A DNA stretch of 64,000 nucleotides from CAKZLS01 sp963771545 (lineage in GTDB: Bacteria > Pseudomonadota > Alphaproteobacteria > Rhodospirillales > Defluviicoccaceae): the NCBI GenBank assembly GCA_963771545.1, contig CAVYTX010000002.1, positions 2,480,001 through 2,544,000 of the forward strand. Reading direction: 5' to 3'. Below the pieces are notes generated by a model, which was not told the DNA's origin, did not search any database, and saw only the letters and a program-made list of their open reading frames with translations. The position numbers were made by a program, and so were the translations under genes. The first letter of the stretch is position 1, and each line of letters starts with the position of its first letter. Of this stretch, positions 1 through 10,004 are shown one piece after another.

Positions 1-2
1 CC

Positions 3-407
3 GACGTGGTGTTCGGCGCCGATCTGATTGCCGGTTTCCCCACCGAAACGGACGAGATGTTCGGCCGCACCCTCGACGCCGTGGAAGATTTGGGATTGAC
101 CTATCTGCACGTGTTCCCGTTCTCTCCCCGCCCCGGCACGCCGGCGGCGCGCATGCCGCAGGTGCCCGGCCCGGCGAAACGCCAGCGCGCGGCGGCGCTC
201 CGTGAGGCCGGAGACCGCGCGCAAACACGATTTTTTGAGAGCCGGATCGGTTCGACGACGGAGATCCTGGTCGAACAGGGACGCGACGGACGCTGCCCGC
301 ACTACGCGCCGGTCTCCCTCGACTTCGACGCCGAGCCGGGCGCCATTGTCGCCGCGCGCATCACCGGCGCCAGCCATGATCGCTTGACGGGCGGATATTC
401 GGAATGA
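3..407 (+). CDS. mtaB: tRNA methylthiotransferase MtaB, 3' end only
   Basis: This is the 3' end of a gene that begins before the window. The visible part has the last strands of a radical-SAM barrel (DLIAGFPTETDEMF, then VFPFSPRPGTPA) and a short C-terminal tail like a TRAM domain. This fits the methylthiotransferases. The position directly before ftsY is typical of MtaB, which methylthiolates threonylcarbamoyl-adenosine 37 of tRNAs. The FeS-cluster cysteines lie outside the window, so MiaB or RimO cannot be fully excluded. The stop overlaps the ftsY start by four bases (ATGA), which suggests one transcript. Confidence 0.85.
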   Translation, partial: DVVFGADLIAGFPTETDEMFGRTLDAVEDLGLTYLHVFPFSPRPGTPAARMPQVPGPAKRQRAAALREAGDRAQTRFFESRIGSTTEILVEQGRDGRCPHYAPVSLDFDAEPGAIVAARITGASHDRLTGGYSE

Positions 408-1372
408 ACGAGACGTTGGCCGAACAGAAAGAAAGCATGGGTTGGCTCGCGCGGCTGAAGAGGGGACTCAGCCGTTCGTCGGCCAAGCTGACCGGCGGGA
501 TCTCCGACCTGTTCACCAAGCGCAAACTCGATGAGCAGGCGCTGGAGGAACTGGAAGAACTGTTGATCAGCGCCGATTTGGGCGTGACTACCGCCGCGAA
601 GTTGACCCAATCGCTGGCCGAGAGCCGCTTCAACCAGGAGGTCACGCCCGAGGAGATCCGCAGCGCGCTGGCCGAAGAGGCGGCGAGGATCCTGAAGCCG
701 GTGGCCCAGACGATCAGCATCCATCAGGCCCACAAGCCGCACGTGATTCTGGTTTGCGGCGTCAATGGCAGTGGCAAGACCACCACCATCGCCAAGATGG
801 CGGGTCTGTTCAAGCACCTCGGGTTCAAGGTGGTTCTGGCGGCCGGCGACACCTTCCGCGCCGCCGCCGTCGAGCAGTTGCAGATCTGGGGCGAGCGCAT
901 CGGTTGTCCGGTGATCGCCCGGCCGATCGGGTCCGACGCCGCCAGCCTGGCCTATGAAGCCCTCGGGAAGGCGCGGGCGGACGGCGCCGACATTTTGCTG
1001 ATCGATACCGCCGGGCGGCTGCAGAACAAGAAGGATCTGATGGCGGAGCTCCAGAAGATCGTGCGGGTCATGAAAAAGGTCGACGAAAAAGCCCCCCACG
1101 ATTGCCTTCTGGTATTGGACGCGACAGTGGGTCAAAATGCGCATAATCAGGTGGAGGTGTTCCGGGAGATGGTCAACGTCACCGGACTGGCCGTGACCAA
1201 ACTCGACGGCTCGGCCAAGGGGGGCGTGGTGGTGGCTCTGGCCGAAAAATTCGACCTGCCGGTGCATTTCATCGGCGTCGGCGAATCGATGGAGGATATG
1301 CGGGCCTTCGACGCCCATTCGTTCGCAAGGAGCCTCATGGGCCTTGAAGTCCGGGAGCAGAGGGGAGACTGA
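404..1372 (+). CDS. ftsY: Signal recognition particle receptor FtsY
   Basis: FtsY is the GTPase receptor that docks ribosome-SRP complexes at the inner membrane for co-translational insertion. The 322 residues form the NG core with only a short N-terminal extension; the long acidic A domain of enterobacterial FtsY is absent, as is usual in Alphaproteobacteria. The GTPase motifs are clear: P-loop GVNGSGKTTT, DTFRAAA, DTAGRLQNK and TKLDGSAKGG. The ATG overlaps the mtaB stop, and the next gene starts two bases after the ftsY stop, so the three genes probably form an operon. Confidence 0.98.
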   Translation: MNETLAEQKESMGWLARLKRGLSRSSAKLTGGISDLFTKRKLDEQALEELEELLISADLGVTTAAKLTQSLAESRFNQEVTPEEIRSALAEEAARILKPVAQTISIHQAHKPHVILVCGVNGSGKTTTIAKMAGLFKHLGFKVVLAAGDTFRAAAVEQLQIWGERIGCPVIARPIGSDAASLAYEALGKARADGADILLIDTAGRLQNKKDLMAELQKIVRVMKKVDEKAPHDCLLVLDATVGQNAHNQVEVFREMVNVTGLAVTKLDGSAKGGVVVALAEKFDLPVHFIGVGESMEDMRAFDAHSFARSLMGLEVREQRGD

Positions 1373-1374
1373 CT

Positions 1375-2784
1375 TTGACACAGCCGCGCGAGATCGAAAA
1401 TGCCCGGCTTTACGCCTCGAAGGCAATGCTCGCGGCATTCCTGACCCTGGCGGCGACGAGCGTGCAATCCGCGAACGCGCGGGCGGAACCGAACGCCGGC
1501 CGGCCGCCGGCCGCCGCCCCGTCACCGGGTATGGATCCGGCCCGGAGCGTCGGTCCACTCTCAAGCGCCGATCCAACCATGGGAGCCAACGCGCTCACAA
1601 ATCCCGACCCAGCCATGGGCGCGAGCCTGACCGCCGACATGGACAATTGGCGCGCACGGGCCCTATCCCGGCTTTCGGCGGCGCTGGAACATTACGAAGC
1701 CATCGCCAGGGCCGGAGGATGGCCCACGGTTCCAGCCGGCGACACCCTCAAACCCGGAATGATCGACGCCCGGGTTCCGTTCGTGCGCCAACGCCTCGAA
1801 GTGACCGGCGACGCCACGCCCGCCGCTCCGACCGGCGATGCGGCGCCCGTCCACCTGTCCCGCGAAGATGCGCTTGCCATCGCCAACCCGCTGGTCTTCG
1901 ATACAACGCTGGAGGCCGCCGTGCGGGCATTCCAGGCGCGGCACGGCCTGTTTGTGGACGGATGGGTGGGGCCTCAAACCCTGGCGGCGCTCAATGTCCC
2001 GGTCACCGCCCGCGTCAAGTCCCTGAAGACCAATCTAGCGCGCATTCAAGCCTTCAAACCCTGGGGACCTTCGTATGTGCTGGTGATCGTTCCGGGTTTC
2101 GAGGCCCGGGTAATACGGAATGGGGCGGCGATCCTCACGACCCGCGTCATCGTCGGCCAACCCGACTGGCCGACGCCGCAGATCGACGGAATGATCTCGC
2201 AAGTAGTGGTCAATCCCTACTGGAACGTGCCGAGAAACATCCTGATCCGCGAGGTTATTCCGCGCATGCAGCGCGATCCGGAATATTTGGCGCGCGAGAA
2301 CATCCGCGTGTTCAGCGGTTGGGACTCCAATGCGCGCGAAATGGATCCGGCGGAAATCGATTGGAGCCATCCGGCGGCGCGATCCTACCGGCTCCGCCAG
2401 GACACGGGAGCGCAAAACTCCCTTGGCAAGTTCAAGTTCAACTTCGCCAACACTCAGAGCATCTATTTGCACGACACCCCTTCGCGACGTCTTTTCAACC
2501 GATCCGCGCGCGCCCTCAGCCACGGTTGCGTCCGCGTCGAGCGCCCGTTCGAACTAGCCGAAGTGCTGCTCGCGGGCCAAGGGGGTTGGAACGCCGCCGC
2601 GTTGAAAAACGCAATCGCCAGCGGCGACAACCGCTGGATCACCTTGAAGCATCCGCTGCCGGTCCACCTGGTCTACTGGACGGCATGGGCGGACGAAGAC
2701 GGCCGGGCCCAGTTCCGCCACGATATCTACAACCGGGACTGGATGCCCTACGCTCGCGAGGACAGCCAGCAACAAGGAACTTGA
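1375..2784 (+). CDS. L,D-transpeptidase (YcbB-like) with peptidoglycan-binding domain
   Basis: This is a periplasmic peptidoglycan cross-linking enzyme of the YkuD/L,D-transpeptidase fold. A hydrophobic segment (MLAAFLTLAATSVQSANA) marks a signal peptide near residues 18-35. A peptidoglycan-binding domain lies near residues 175-210 (AVRAFQARHGL...GPQTLAAL). The catalytic domain follows, with the nucleophile motif SHGCVRVERP near residue 380. The length and domain order match the YcbB/LdtD group. The TTG start at 1375 is chosen because AGGGGAG lies seven bases upstream; an ATG at 1426 would still keep the signal peptide. Expression is probably coupled to ftsY. Confidence 0.9.
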   Translation: MTQPREIENARLYASKAMLAAFLTLAATSVQSANARAEPNAGRPPAAAPSPGMDPARSVGPLSSADPTMGANALTNPDPAMGASLTADMDNWRARALSRLSAALEHYEAIARAGGWPTVPAGDTLKPGMIDARVPFVRQRLEVTGDATPAAPTGDAAPVHLSREDALAIANPLVFDTTLEAAVRAFQARHGLFVDGWVGPQTLAALNVPVTARVKSLKTNLARIQAFKPWGPSYVLVIVPGFEARVIRNGAAILTTRVIVGQPDWPTPQIDGMISQVVVNPYWNVPRNILIREVIPRMQRDPEYLARENIRVFSGWDSNAREMDPAEIDWSHPAARSYRLRQDTGAQNSLGKFKFNFANTQSIYLHDTPSRRLFNRSARALSHGCVRVERPFELAEVLLAGQGGWNAAALKNAIASGDNRWITLKHPLPVHLVYWTAWADEDGRAQFRHDIYNRDWMPYAREDSQQQGT

Positions 2785-2875
2785 GACACGGACCCGCGCG
2801 GAATCACGGAACTCTTGTCAGGCCGTGACAAAGGTTGCGACACTAAACGGCGGACAGTGGGCTATTGTACGCTTT

Positions 2876-4252
2876 ATGTGGAAAAAGACCGCCGCGTTCA
2901 TCTTCGGGCCACCCGTCGAGCGCCAGCTCCCCGAGCGCATACGCCAAGCGATTTCCGAACAGCAGGTTCAGGCCGAGATCCTGATCGGCTGGGTGCAGTT
3001 GGCCTTGGTGATCTTTTTTGTCGCGCTCTACACCATCGCGCCGAAGACGTCCGCGGGAACGGATTTCATGCCGGTGCCCGTCGCATTGGCCTTGTACTTC
3101 CTGTTTTCGGTTCTACGGCTTTTCCTCGGCTACCAACGGAGCCTGCCCCGCTGGTTTCTGCTGGGCTCGGTGGTCGTCGACATTGGGCTGCTGATGGTGT
3201 TGATGTGGAGCTTCCATCTGCAATACCAGCAACCGGCGCCGTTCTATCTGAAGGCGCCGACCCTACTCTACGTTTTCATCTTCGTATCCCTCAGAACCTT
3301 GCGGTTCGAGCCCACCTACGTCATCGCCTCCGGGATCGCGGCCGCCGTGGGTTGGTGCGCGCTGGTCTGGTATGCCATCGACACCATGGCCCCCGAGCCG
3401 GTGATCACCCGCGACTACGTCATGTACATGACCTCGAACCGGGTGCTGATCGGCGCCGAGGTGGACAAGGTCATCACCATCCTGGTGGTGACCATCGTCC
3501 TCGCGGTGGCGCAGGTGCGCGCGCGGCGGTTGCTGATGCGCGCGGTGACCGACGCCACCCTCGCCCAGGATCTGTCCCGGTTCGTGGCGCCGGAGATCGC
3601 CGATCAAATCAGCCATGCGGAACACGCCATCAAACCGGGCGACGGCATGGTCAAGACCGCCACCGTGATGTTTTGCGATATCGAGCGCTTCACCGGCGTC
3701 GGCGAACGGCTGCCGCCGGACCAGTTGATGCAAACCCTGAACGAGTATTTCGAGGTAATTTCCGGGGTCATCGATCACTACGGCGGCGTCATCTCCATGT
3801 ACCAGGGCGACGCGATGCTCATCACCTTCAACACAATCAAGCCCGACCCCGACCACGCGGCCAACGCGCTGCGCGCCGCCATCGGGATCCAACGGGTGGT
3901 CAAGGAACTGCGTTTCGGTCCGGGCGAGGCGCTACCGACCCGTTGCGGCATCAATACGGGCGAACTGATCGCCGGCGCCATCGGCACGAAAGAGCGTCTG
4001 ATTTCAACGGTCTACGGCGACGAGGTCAATATCGCGGCCCGATTGGAGCAACTCAACAAGGACTATGGGACCTACGTACTCGCCACCGAACAGACGATCG
4101 CCGCGGCCGGCAAGTCCTTTCCCTGCCGACCCATCGGAACCGTTGCCGTGCGGGGCCGGTCTTCACCGGTCAGCGTCTATGCCGTGGAAACCGAGGAGAC
4201 GGACACTTCTTTGCAAGCAGAAACGGGGGATCACGCCTCGATATCGAGGTAG
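2876..4252 (+). CDS. Membrane-anchored class III adenylate/guanylate cyclase
   Basis: The protein probably makes cAMP from ATP at the inner membrane. The first half holds about five or six hydrophobic segments, for example from WVQLALVIFFVALYTI to VITILVVTIVLAVAQV. A class III cyclase domain follows. It starts VMFCDIERFTGVGERL, which carries the first metal-binding aspartate, and contains the second in YQGDAMLITFN. GCGINTGELIAGAIG and YGDEVNIAARLEQLNK are also family hallmarks. The ATG at 2876 (MWKKTAAF) is preferred because it sits just before the membrane part; a GTG at 2825 in the same frame would add 17 residues. Neither has a strong ribosome site. Substrate choice is inferred from family frequency. 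Confidence 0.88.
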   Translation: MWKKTAAFIFGPPVERQLPERIRQAISEQQVQAEILIGWVQLALVIFFVALYTIAPKTSAGTDFMPVPVALALYFLFSVLRLFLGYQRSLPRWFLLGSVVVDIGLLMVLMWSFHLQYQQPAPFYLKAPTLLYVFIFVSLRTLRFEPTYVIASGIAAAVGWCALVWYAIDTMAPEPVITRDYVMYMTSNRVLIGAEVDKVITILVVTIVLAVAQVRARRLLMRAVTDATLAQDLSRFVAPEIADQISHAEHAIKPGDGMVKTATVMFCDIERFTGVGERLPPDQLMQTLNEYFEVISGVIDHYGGVISMYQGDAMLITFNTIKPDPDHAANALRAAIGIQRVVKELRFGPGEALPTRCGINTGELIAGAIGTKERLISTVYGDEVNIAARLEQLNKDYGTYVLATEQTIAAAGKSFPCRPIGTVAVRGRSSPVSVYAVETEETDTSLQAETGDHASISR

Positions 4253-4467
4253 TAGCCCCGAGGGACGTCGCGGTTGAGCGGAACCCCCGAGTCCAGCAAT
4301 TGATTGAGCCGCGCGATGGCCCTGCGCGCGTGCGGCGCGTCTCCGGAGCCGGCCGCCGCCGCTCGTACATTGACATCGCGCGCCGCCGCGTAACCTTGGG
4401 CGTTGGTGCGATTGTGCGTCTGCGCCGGCCTCGCGGCCGGCCCGATGATGGCGGGGCTTCCGGTCAT
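4231..4467 (-). CDS. Small hypothetical protein (78 residues)
   Basis: A 78-residue reading frame on the minus strand fills most of the gap between the cyclase and the Nudix gene. Its first half is rich in alanine and low in complexity. The C-terminus (ARLNQLLDSGVPLNRDVPRG, then YYLDIEA) reads like an ordinary folded protein end. It overlaps the cyclase 3' end by 22 bases in a convergent arrangement. No family is recognised. Coding status rests only on the sensible C-terminal sequence and the otherwise empty gap. Confidence 0.45.
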   Translation of the reverse strand: MTGSPAIIGPAARPAQTHNRTNAQGYAAARDVNVRAAAAGSGDAPHARRAIARLNQLLDSGVPLNRDVPRGYYLDIEA

Positions 4468-4522
4468 TTGCTTAAAATGCCGTCAATTTGTTAATAAACT
4501 CTAAACAACCTCGCGTAACGCG

Positions 4523-5041
4523 TCAGGATTCGGTTGGAACCCTGGCGAACCACGGGCCGCCCCCGGCCCTGAAGCGCTCCAGCACCCAGGTCACGCTGGG
4601 AAACGCCAGCCGATCCCAGGGGATGGCGTCCCACGAAAACAAATCCACCGCAAGGCTCTCGTCACCGGCGGCAAACTCGGAACCGGTCATGGGAGCTCGA
4701 TAGAAGAATTGGACCTGGCTGATCCGCGGGATTTCATAGACGCCGATCAGGTCTTCCACCCGCACCCGGGCGGTCGCCTCCTCCCAGACTTCGCGGGCCG
4801 CCCCCTCGGCGGTGTTTTCCCCCAGTTCCATAAAGCCAGCGGGAATGGTCCAGAGCCCGCGTGACGGCGCGATGGCGCGCCGACACAGCAAGATCCGGCT
4901 GTCCCAGGTGCACACCGCGCCAACGACGATTTTCGGATTGGTGTATTCCACATAGCCGCAATCGGGACAGACCAGGCGAGTCCTGTTGTCCCCATCGGGA
5001 ACGGCTTCCACCGATGGACCGGCGCTCTGCTTGTGCTTCAT
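4523..5041 (-). CDS. Nudix hydrolase with N-terminal zinc ribbon
   Basis: A 172-residue hydrolase of nucleoside diphosphates linked to another moiety. Residues around 25-45 hold a partial zinc ribbon (CPDCGYVEYTNPK), as in the NudC/ADP-ribose pyrophosphatase-like subgroup. The Nudix box follows as GFMELGENTAEGAAREVWEE, with all catalytic glutamates present. The second cysteine pair of the ribbon is missing; only CPDC and a lone later cysteine are seen, so zinc binding is uncertain. The gene lies downstream of pgk on the same strand, separated by a hairpin. The physiological substrate cannot be told from sequence. Confidence 0.9.
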   Translation of the reverse strand: MKHKQSAGPSVEAVPDGDNRTRLVCPDCGYVEYTNPKIVVGAVCTWDSRILLCRRAIAPSRGLWTIPAGFMELGENTAEGAAREVWEEATARVRVEDLIGVYEIPRISQVQFFYRAPMTGSEFAAGDESLAVDLFSWDAIPWDRLAFPSVTWVLERFRAGGGPWFARVPTES

Positions 5042-5104
5042 GCGGCGAGTGTGCCGCGACCCGGACCCTCAGGCAACCCTTCACGCGGGCGGACGGGGCC
5101 GGGA

Positions 5105-5132
5105 TGTGCCGGTCCGATCGGGGACCGGCACA
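5105..5132 (-). terminator. Strong hairpin after pgk
   Basis: An 11-base perfect inverted repeat (TGTGCCGGTCC and GGACCGGCACA) with a six-base spacer lies 13 bases past the pgk stop, between pgk and the Nudix gene. It has no T-run on the minus side, so it may be an RNA-stabilising or weak terminator hairpin rather than a textbook intrinsic terminator. Confidence 0.5.
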
Positions 5133-5144
5133 CCCATAACAACA

Positions 5145-6338
<1,194 letters not shown>

Positions 6339-6809
6339 GGTTGATCAACCCTCTTCCCCGGAAATGGCTCTACTGGGGTCCGCGATGCCCGCCGGCGCGA
6401 TCATGGCCGCGGCACCGCCTGTTATCGGCCGTTCCAGCCTGTTCGCGAGACCCCCGGATGACGGACGGCCGCTCAACAGCCATCCGGAATGTGTGATACC
6501 AACGACCGTTGGCATAACCGCTGTCTTATGCGGAGAAGCCGCCGAAAAGGCAAGTCCCGCCGGCGAAGCTGCCGAAGTTTCATGAGAGCGCCGCGGGGAC
6601 CGGCGCGACCCGCTGAATCCGGAATTTTATTTTTTGGCGCTCGCCGCTTTGATTTCGTCGGTCAACACCACCACCTTATACCCCAGGAGGGGTAAAAAAT
6701 TGAAGATCGCCATACTGTCGCCAAAATGACGAGGCAGATTAGCCAGTGTGGCAATCATGGGGATGAACCACAGGGCACCAGGCCTTGATGAAGGCATGTT
6801 CGGTATGGA
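6339..6809. other. Gene-poor gap between pgk and the first diguanylate cyclase
   Basis: About 470 bases lie between divergently transcribed genes, so promoters of both should lie here. It contains a short palindrome CCAACG-AC-CGTTGG at 6499-6512, part of a family of ATACCA-type hairpins seen elsewhere in the window. A 56-codon minus-strand frame at 6627-6797 has a protein-like end (FLPLLGYKVVVLTDEI) but no ribosome site. No known RNA or riboswitch is recognised. Confidence 0.5.
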
Positions 6810-6824
6810 GTGGAGAACGCCGCA

Positions 6825-7766
6825 ATGTTGAAACAAGCCTCTCAGTGGACTGACGAGCAGCCACTTCCTCCACTCACACCGGTGGAGGCGGAATTTATCG
6901 TCCGGCGGGCGGAGCCGGTGTTCACGGCGCACCAGGATTGGGTACGCAACATTTACGCCAACCTGATCTGCCGAACGGTCCCAACGGCGGAACAGCTTAA
7001 TCATAACCGGCGCCTGCAATCCATTCTTGCGCAATGGTTCTGCTGTGAGACCAGCGAACACGTCCGCCGCCATCCGCGCTATCCAACCTTGGTTCAGAAC
7101 CACCGCGAGATCACCGCGGTCGCGAACGCGTTGTTCGACGCGATCCACAAGAACAGAGACATCTCCCCGGATCTTTTTGGCGCGTTTTCCACGGCGTTAG
7201 ATCAGTTCAACCGGGGCTTCGAGGACATTTTGGCGGAAATGTGGGATATGCTTCGCTCGGCCGATCCCTTGACCGGAGTCTGCACCCGCTTCGGAATGCT
7301 GCCCCGGTTGGAGCAGGAACGGGACCGCGTTCACCGAACCGGGCAGCCCTGCGGTATTTGCATGGTGGACCTGGACCACTTCAAGATGATCAACGATACG
7401 CACGGTCACCCGGTCGGCGACACGGTCCTGCAAAGCGTGGCCGCCCACATGCTGCGGAACTTGCGGCCCTACGATCAAGTGTACCGCTATGGCGGCGAGG
7501 AATTCTTGCTGATGCTGCCGAACACTCAACCGGAAGCGGCCGTGCCCGTGGTCGATCGTTTGCGCCAGACGATCAGCAACTCGCCCATTAGGGTGAGCGA
7601 CGAGGTGTCGATCCGCGCCACGGCGTCGTTCGGCATTTCCGCGTTACACCCCGACTGGTCCACCCATGAGGCCATCGCCATGGCGGATAAAGCGTTGTAT
7701 GCGGCAAAGGCGGCCGGCCGCAATCGCATTCGGGTTTGGACCCTGGAAAGCGAGTGCCGAGTCTGA
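6825..7766 (+). CDS. Diguanylate cyclase (GGDEF) with CZB-like N-terminal domain
   Basis: The protein makes cyclic di-GMP. Its C-terminal half is a GGDEF domain with the active-site motif YGGEEF and an inhibitory RxxD site (RPYD) five residues before it, so product inhibition is expected. The N-terminal 120 residues resemble a chemoreceptor zinc-binding (CZB) domain: HQDW at 36-39 and W71 follow the CZB spacing. The position usually held by the zinc-binding cysteine is Ser66, and the closing HxxxH motif has only its first histidine (His93). ATG 6825 is chosen for a GGAG at 6812-6815; GTG 6810 is possible. A paralogue follows 145 bases downstream. Confidence 0.9.
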   Translation: MLKQASQWTDEQPLPPLTPVEAEFIVRRAEPVFTAHQDWVRNIYANLICRTVPTAEQLNHNRRLQSILAQWFCCETSEHVRRHPRYPTLVQNHREITAVANALFDAIHKNRDISPDLFGAFSTALDQFNRGFEDILAEMWDMLRSADPLTGVCTRFGMLPRLEQERDRVHRTGQPCGICMVDLDHFKMINDTHGHPVGDTVLQSVAAHMLRNLRPYDQVYRYGGEEFLLMLPNTQPEAAVPVVDRLRQTISNSPIRVSDEVSIRATASFGISALHPDWSTHEAIAMADKALYAAKAAGRNRIRVWTLESECRV

Positions 7767-7807
7767 TACCAACGTTCATCGACAGTGGCCCTTTGTGACC
7801 GTTGGTA
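7767..7807 (+). terminator. ATACCA-type hairpin after diguanylate cyclase 1
   Basis: TACCAACG at 7767-7774 pairs with CGTTGGTA at 7800-7807, starting directly after the stop codon. There is no T-run. It could end or stabilise the upstream transcript. The same ATACCAACG arm recurs at 6496 and 34796, and a relative with arm ATACCAGCGGTCAC at 59529 and 63784. Confidence 0.5.
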
Positions 7808-7911
7808 CCACCGCTCGGCAGATCAGCTCGGCCAAGAGAAGCAAGCAGCTTGGATCTCGGGTTTTCGTTGCTGGTGGTCTCGGCTCGCTTGAATCTCACG
7901 TGGCTGATCAA

Positions 7912-8832
7912 ATGCCTTCGAATACCTTGGAAATCGATACGCCCACGCCGCCGTTCAGCCTTCGGGATGCCGAGCGGATCGTTCGCAGGCTGGCGCCCGC
8001 CTTGCAGCAGCACGGGGCATGGATCCGGCGCATCCACTCCATGTTGGCGTGCCGGACGATCCCCCATCCCGACGACCTGGAGACGGACGGACATCTTCGG
8101 TCGGACTTCGGGCGATGGCTGCACGAGGAGACCAATGAGTACATCCTCGGCCATCCGGAATACGCGGCCGCCACGGAATACCATCGCAAGGTGCACGATA
8201 TCGGCCGGGAGCTGTGCGATGCCGTCCGGACCGGCAGGGCGGTGACGCCAAACCAGTTCGAGGCCTTCTCCTCGACCGTTGACCTCCTGGACAGCAGCCT
8301 CGATGCCCTGATCAGGGAACTGTGGGACTTGTTGCGCTACACCGATCCCCTAACCGGCATTTCCACCCGCTACGCCATGCTGCCGCGATTGAAGCAGGAG
8401 CTGGACCGCGTTCATCGCACCGGTCATCCATGCAGCATCTGCATGGTCGACCTGGATCTCTTCAAGGACATCAACGACGCCCATGGCCACGACGCCGGCG
8501 ACCGGGTGCTGGAAGCGGTGTCGGACTACCTGCTCGGTAATCTTCGAAGATACGACCAGGTGTGCCGATACGGCGGAGAGGAGTTCGTGCTGATGTTTCC
8601 GAACACCTCGCTCGAGTCCGCCTTTCCCATCGTGGACCGTTTGCGGCGCGGTCTAGAGGAGACGGACGTGGACCTGGGCAACGGCCGGACGGTTCGCATC
8701 ACCGCCTCGTTCGGCATCGCGCCGTTGGATCCGCGCCGGTCGGTCCGCGACAGTATCAAGAACGCCGACCGGAGCATGTACGCCGCCAAGCAGGCGGGAC
8801 GCAACAAAGTGTGCGTTTGGCAACAACCCTAA
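7912..8832 (+). CDS. Diguanylate cyclase (GGDEF) with CZB-like N-terminal domain, paralogue
   Basis: This is a second cyclic di-GMP synthase, clearly a tandem duplicate of the gene before it; both share the RVHRTG...CMVDLD stretch and YGGEEF with an RRYD inhibitory site. The N-terminus again looks like a CZB zinc sensor: HGAW at 34-37, FGRW at 66-69 and a complete HRKVH at 91-95. The expected cysteine is Ser64. The ATG at 7912 is chosen because the frame upstream reads non-coding sequence, and homology with the first copy begins here. No strong Shine-Dalgarno is seen. The retained HxxxH suggests this copy may bind metal better than its neighbour. Confidence 0.9.
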   Translation: MPSNTLEIDTPTPPFSLRDAERIVRRLAPALQQHGAWIRRIHSMLACRTIPHPDDLETDGHLRSDFGRWLHEETNEYILGHPEYAAATEYHRKVHDIGRELCDAVRTGRAVTPNQFEAFSSTVDLLDSSLDALIRELWDLLRYTDPLTGISTRYAMLPRLKQELDRVHRTGHPCSICMVDLDLFKDINDAHGHDAGDRVLEAVSDYLLGNLRRYDQVCRYGGEEFVLMFPNTSLESAFPIVDRLRRGLEETDVDLGNGRTVRITASFGIAPLDPRRSVRDSIKNADRSMYAAKQAGRNKVCVWQQP

Positions 8833-8846
8833 ATATCGCCACCGGC

Positions 8847-10004
8847 TCAGCGTCCCTTAAGAGCTTCGATCCGGGCCCGCGCATCCTTCGCTTTTTCGGC
8901 CTCTCCCAGAACCTCGTACGCGCGGGCGAGCCGTTGCCACCCGGCGAGGTCGTCGGGTTCCGTCTCCAGGCGGCTGGCCAGCCGCTCCACCATGGAACGC
9001 ACCATCGCCTCGCGCTCCTGGTCCGGCATTGCGGCGGCCGCGTCCATGTCGGCCTGGCTGGGCGCCGGAAATGCCGCCGCCTCGGCCAGGGCCTTCGCTT
9101 CGTCCGACGGCTTGACGCTCGCGGGATCGACGCCCAGTTCCTCGGCGGCGCGCGCGATCTGCTGGTTGACGACCCGGAGCCATGGCGAGTCCGGCGGCGA
9201 CACCGCCACCAGGTCGGCCCAGCCCTGCAACGCGCCCTTGGTATCGCCCTGCTGCGCGCCGAGCAGCGCCAAATAGTAGCGTGCGCGCGGGTCGAGGGGA
9301 TCGTGGGCGATGGCGACATCGAAGGCTTCTTTCGCGTCGAGGGTCACCTCGCCGCCGGCCGCGGCCACCATCGATTCGCCGTAGGCCGAGGCCACGTCCG
9401 CCCGGCCGGGCTCCAGCTCGAAGGCCCGGCCATAGGCTTCCACGGCGTCCGGATACCGCTCCATGGAGAGGTAGGAGCGGCCGAGCATGATCCAGCCCTG
9501 CACGTTCCCCGGATCGGTCTCGAGACGGCTCGCGAGGCGCGCGACCGCGTCCTCCAAGGACATCGGCGGCGAGCCGGCCTCCCCCGTCGCCGATTGCGCG
9601 GTTGTGACCGGCTGCTGGCGGGTGGCCAGCGGCTGGTCCGGCGCATTGGGCGATCCCAGGACTAGATAGAGCCCGAATGCCGCCACGGGGACGAGCGCGG
9701 CGACAACGATGAAAGAAACCAGACGCCGTCGAGGCGGGGACCTCCCGGTCCTTGGCGAGGTTTGGTCGCCGGCAGCCGCCAGCATGCGTCTGTTGACCTC
9801 GAGACGCGCGGCTTCCGCCTGCTCGGGATCGAGAAGCCCGCGCTCCAAGTCGCGGTCCACCTCCGCGAGCTGGTCGCGATAGACGGCCATGTCGAATTCC
9901 GCCCGCGCGGGCGCCGACGCGGATCCCCGGCGCAGCAGCGGAACCAATACGAAAGCCAGCGTCGCCGCCGTGAGCGCCAGCGCCGCGATCCAGAGACCGT
10001 TCAC
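8847..10004 (-). CDS. ccmI: Cytochrome c maturation protein CcmI
   Basis: CcmI holds apocytochrome c for the CcmF/H haem-ligation complex. The 385-residue protein starts with a membrane segment (WIAALALTAATLAFVLVPLL), then a short cytoplasmic part (YRDQLAEVDRDLERGLLDPEQ), a second membrane segment (LVSFIVVAALVPVAAFGLYLV) and a long periplasmic TPR region near residues 160-290. It is the last gene of the ccm operon. The GTG start overlaps the ccmH stop (GTGA), so the two are translationally coupled. Confidence 0.95.
   Translation of the reverse strand: MNGLWIAALALTAATLAFVLVPLLRRGSASAPARAEFDMAVYRDQLAEVDRDLERGLLDPEQAEAARLEVNRRMLAAAGDQTSPRTGRSPPRRRLVSFIVVAALVPVAAFGLYLVLGSPNAPDQPLATRQQPVTTAQSATGEAGSPPMSLEDAVARLASRLETDPGNVQGWIMLGRSYLSMERYPDAVEAYGRAFELEPGRADVASAYGESMVAAAGGEVTLDAKEAFDVAIAHDPLDPRARYYLALLGAQQGDTKGALQGWADLVAVSPPDSPWLRVVNQQIARAAEELGVDPASVKPSDEAKALAEAAAFPAPSQADMDAAAAMPDQEREAMVRSMVERLASRLETEPDDLAGWQRLARAYEVLGEAEKAKDARARIEALKGR

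Noticed and set aside
6627..6797. 56-codon minus frame between pgk and the diguanylate cyclase gene
   Set aside because: The C-terminal FLPLLGYKVVVLTDEI looks protein-like, but there is no ribosome site and no known relative. Left as undecided, not listed as a gene.
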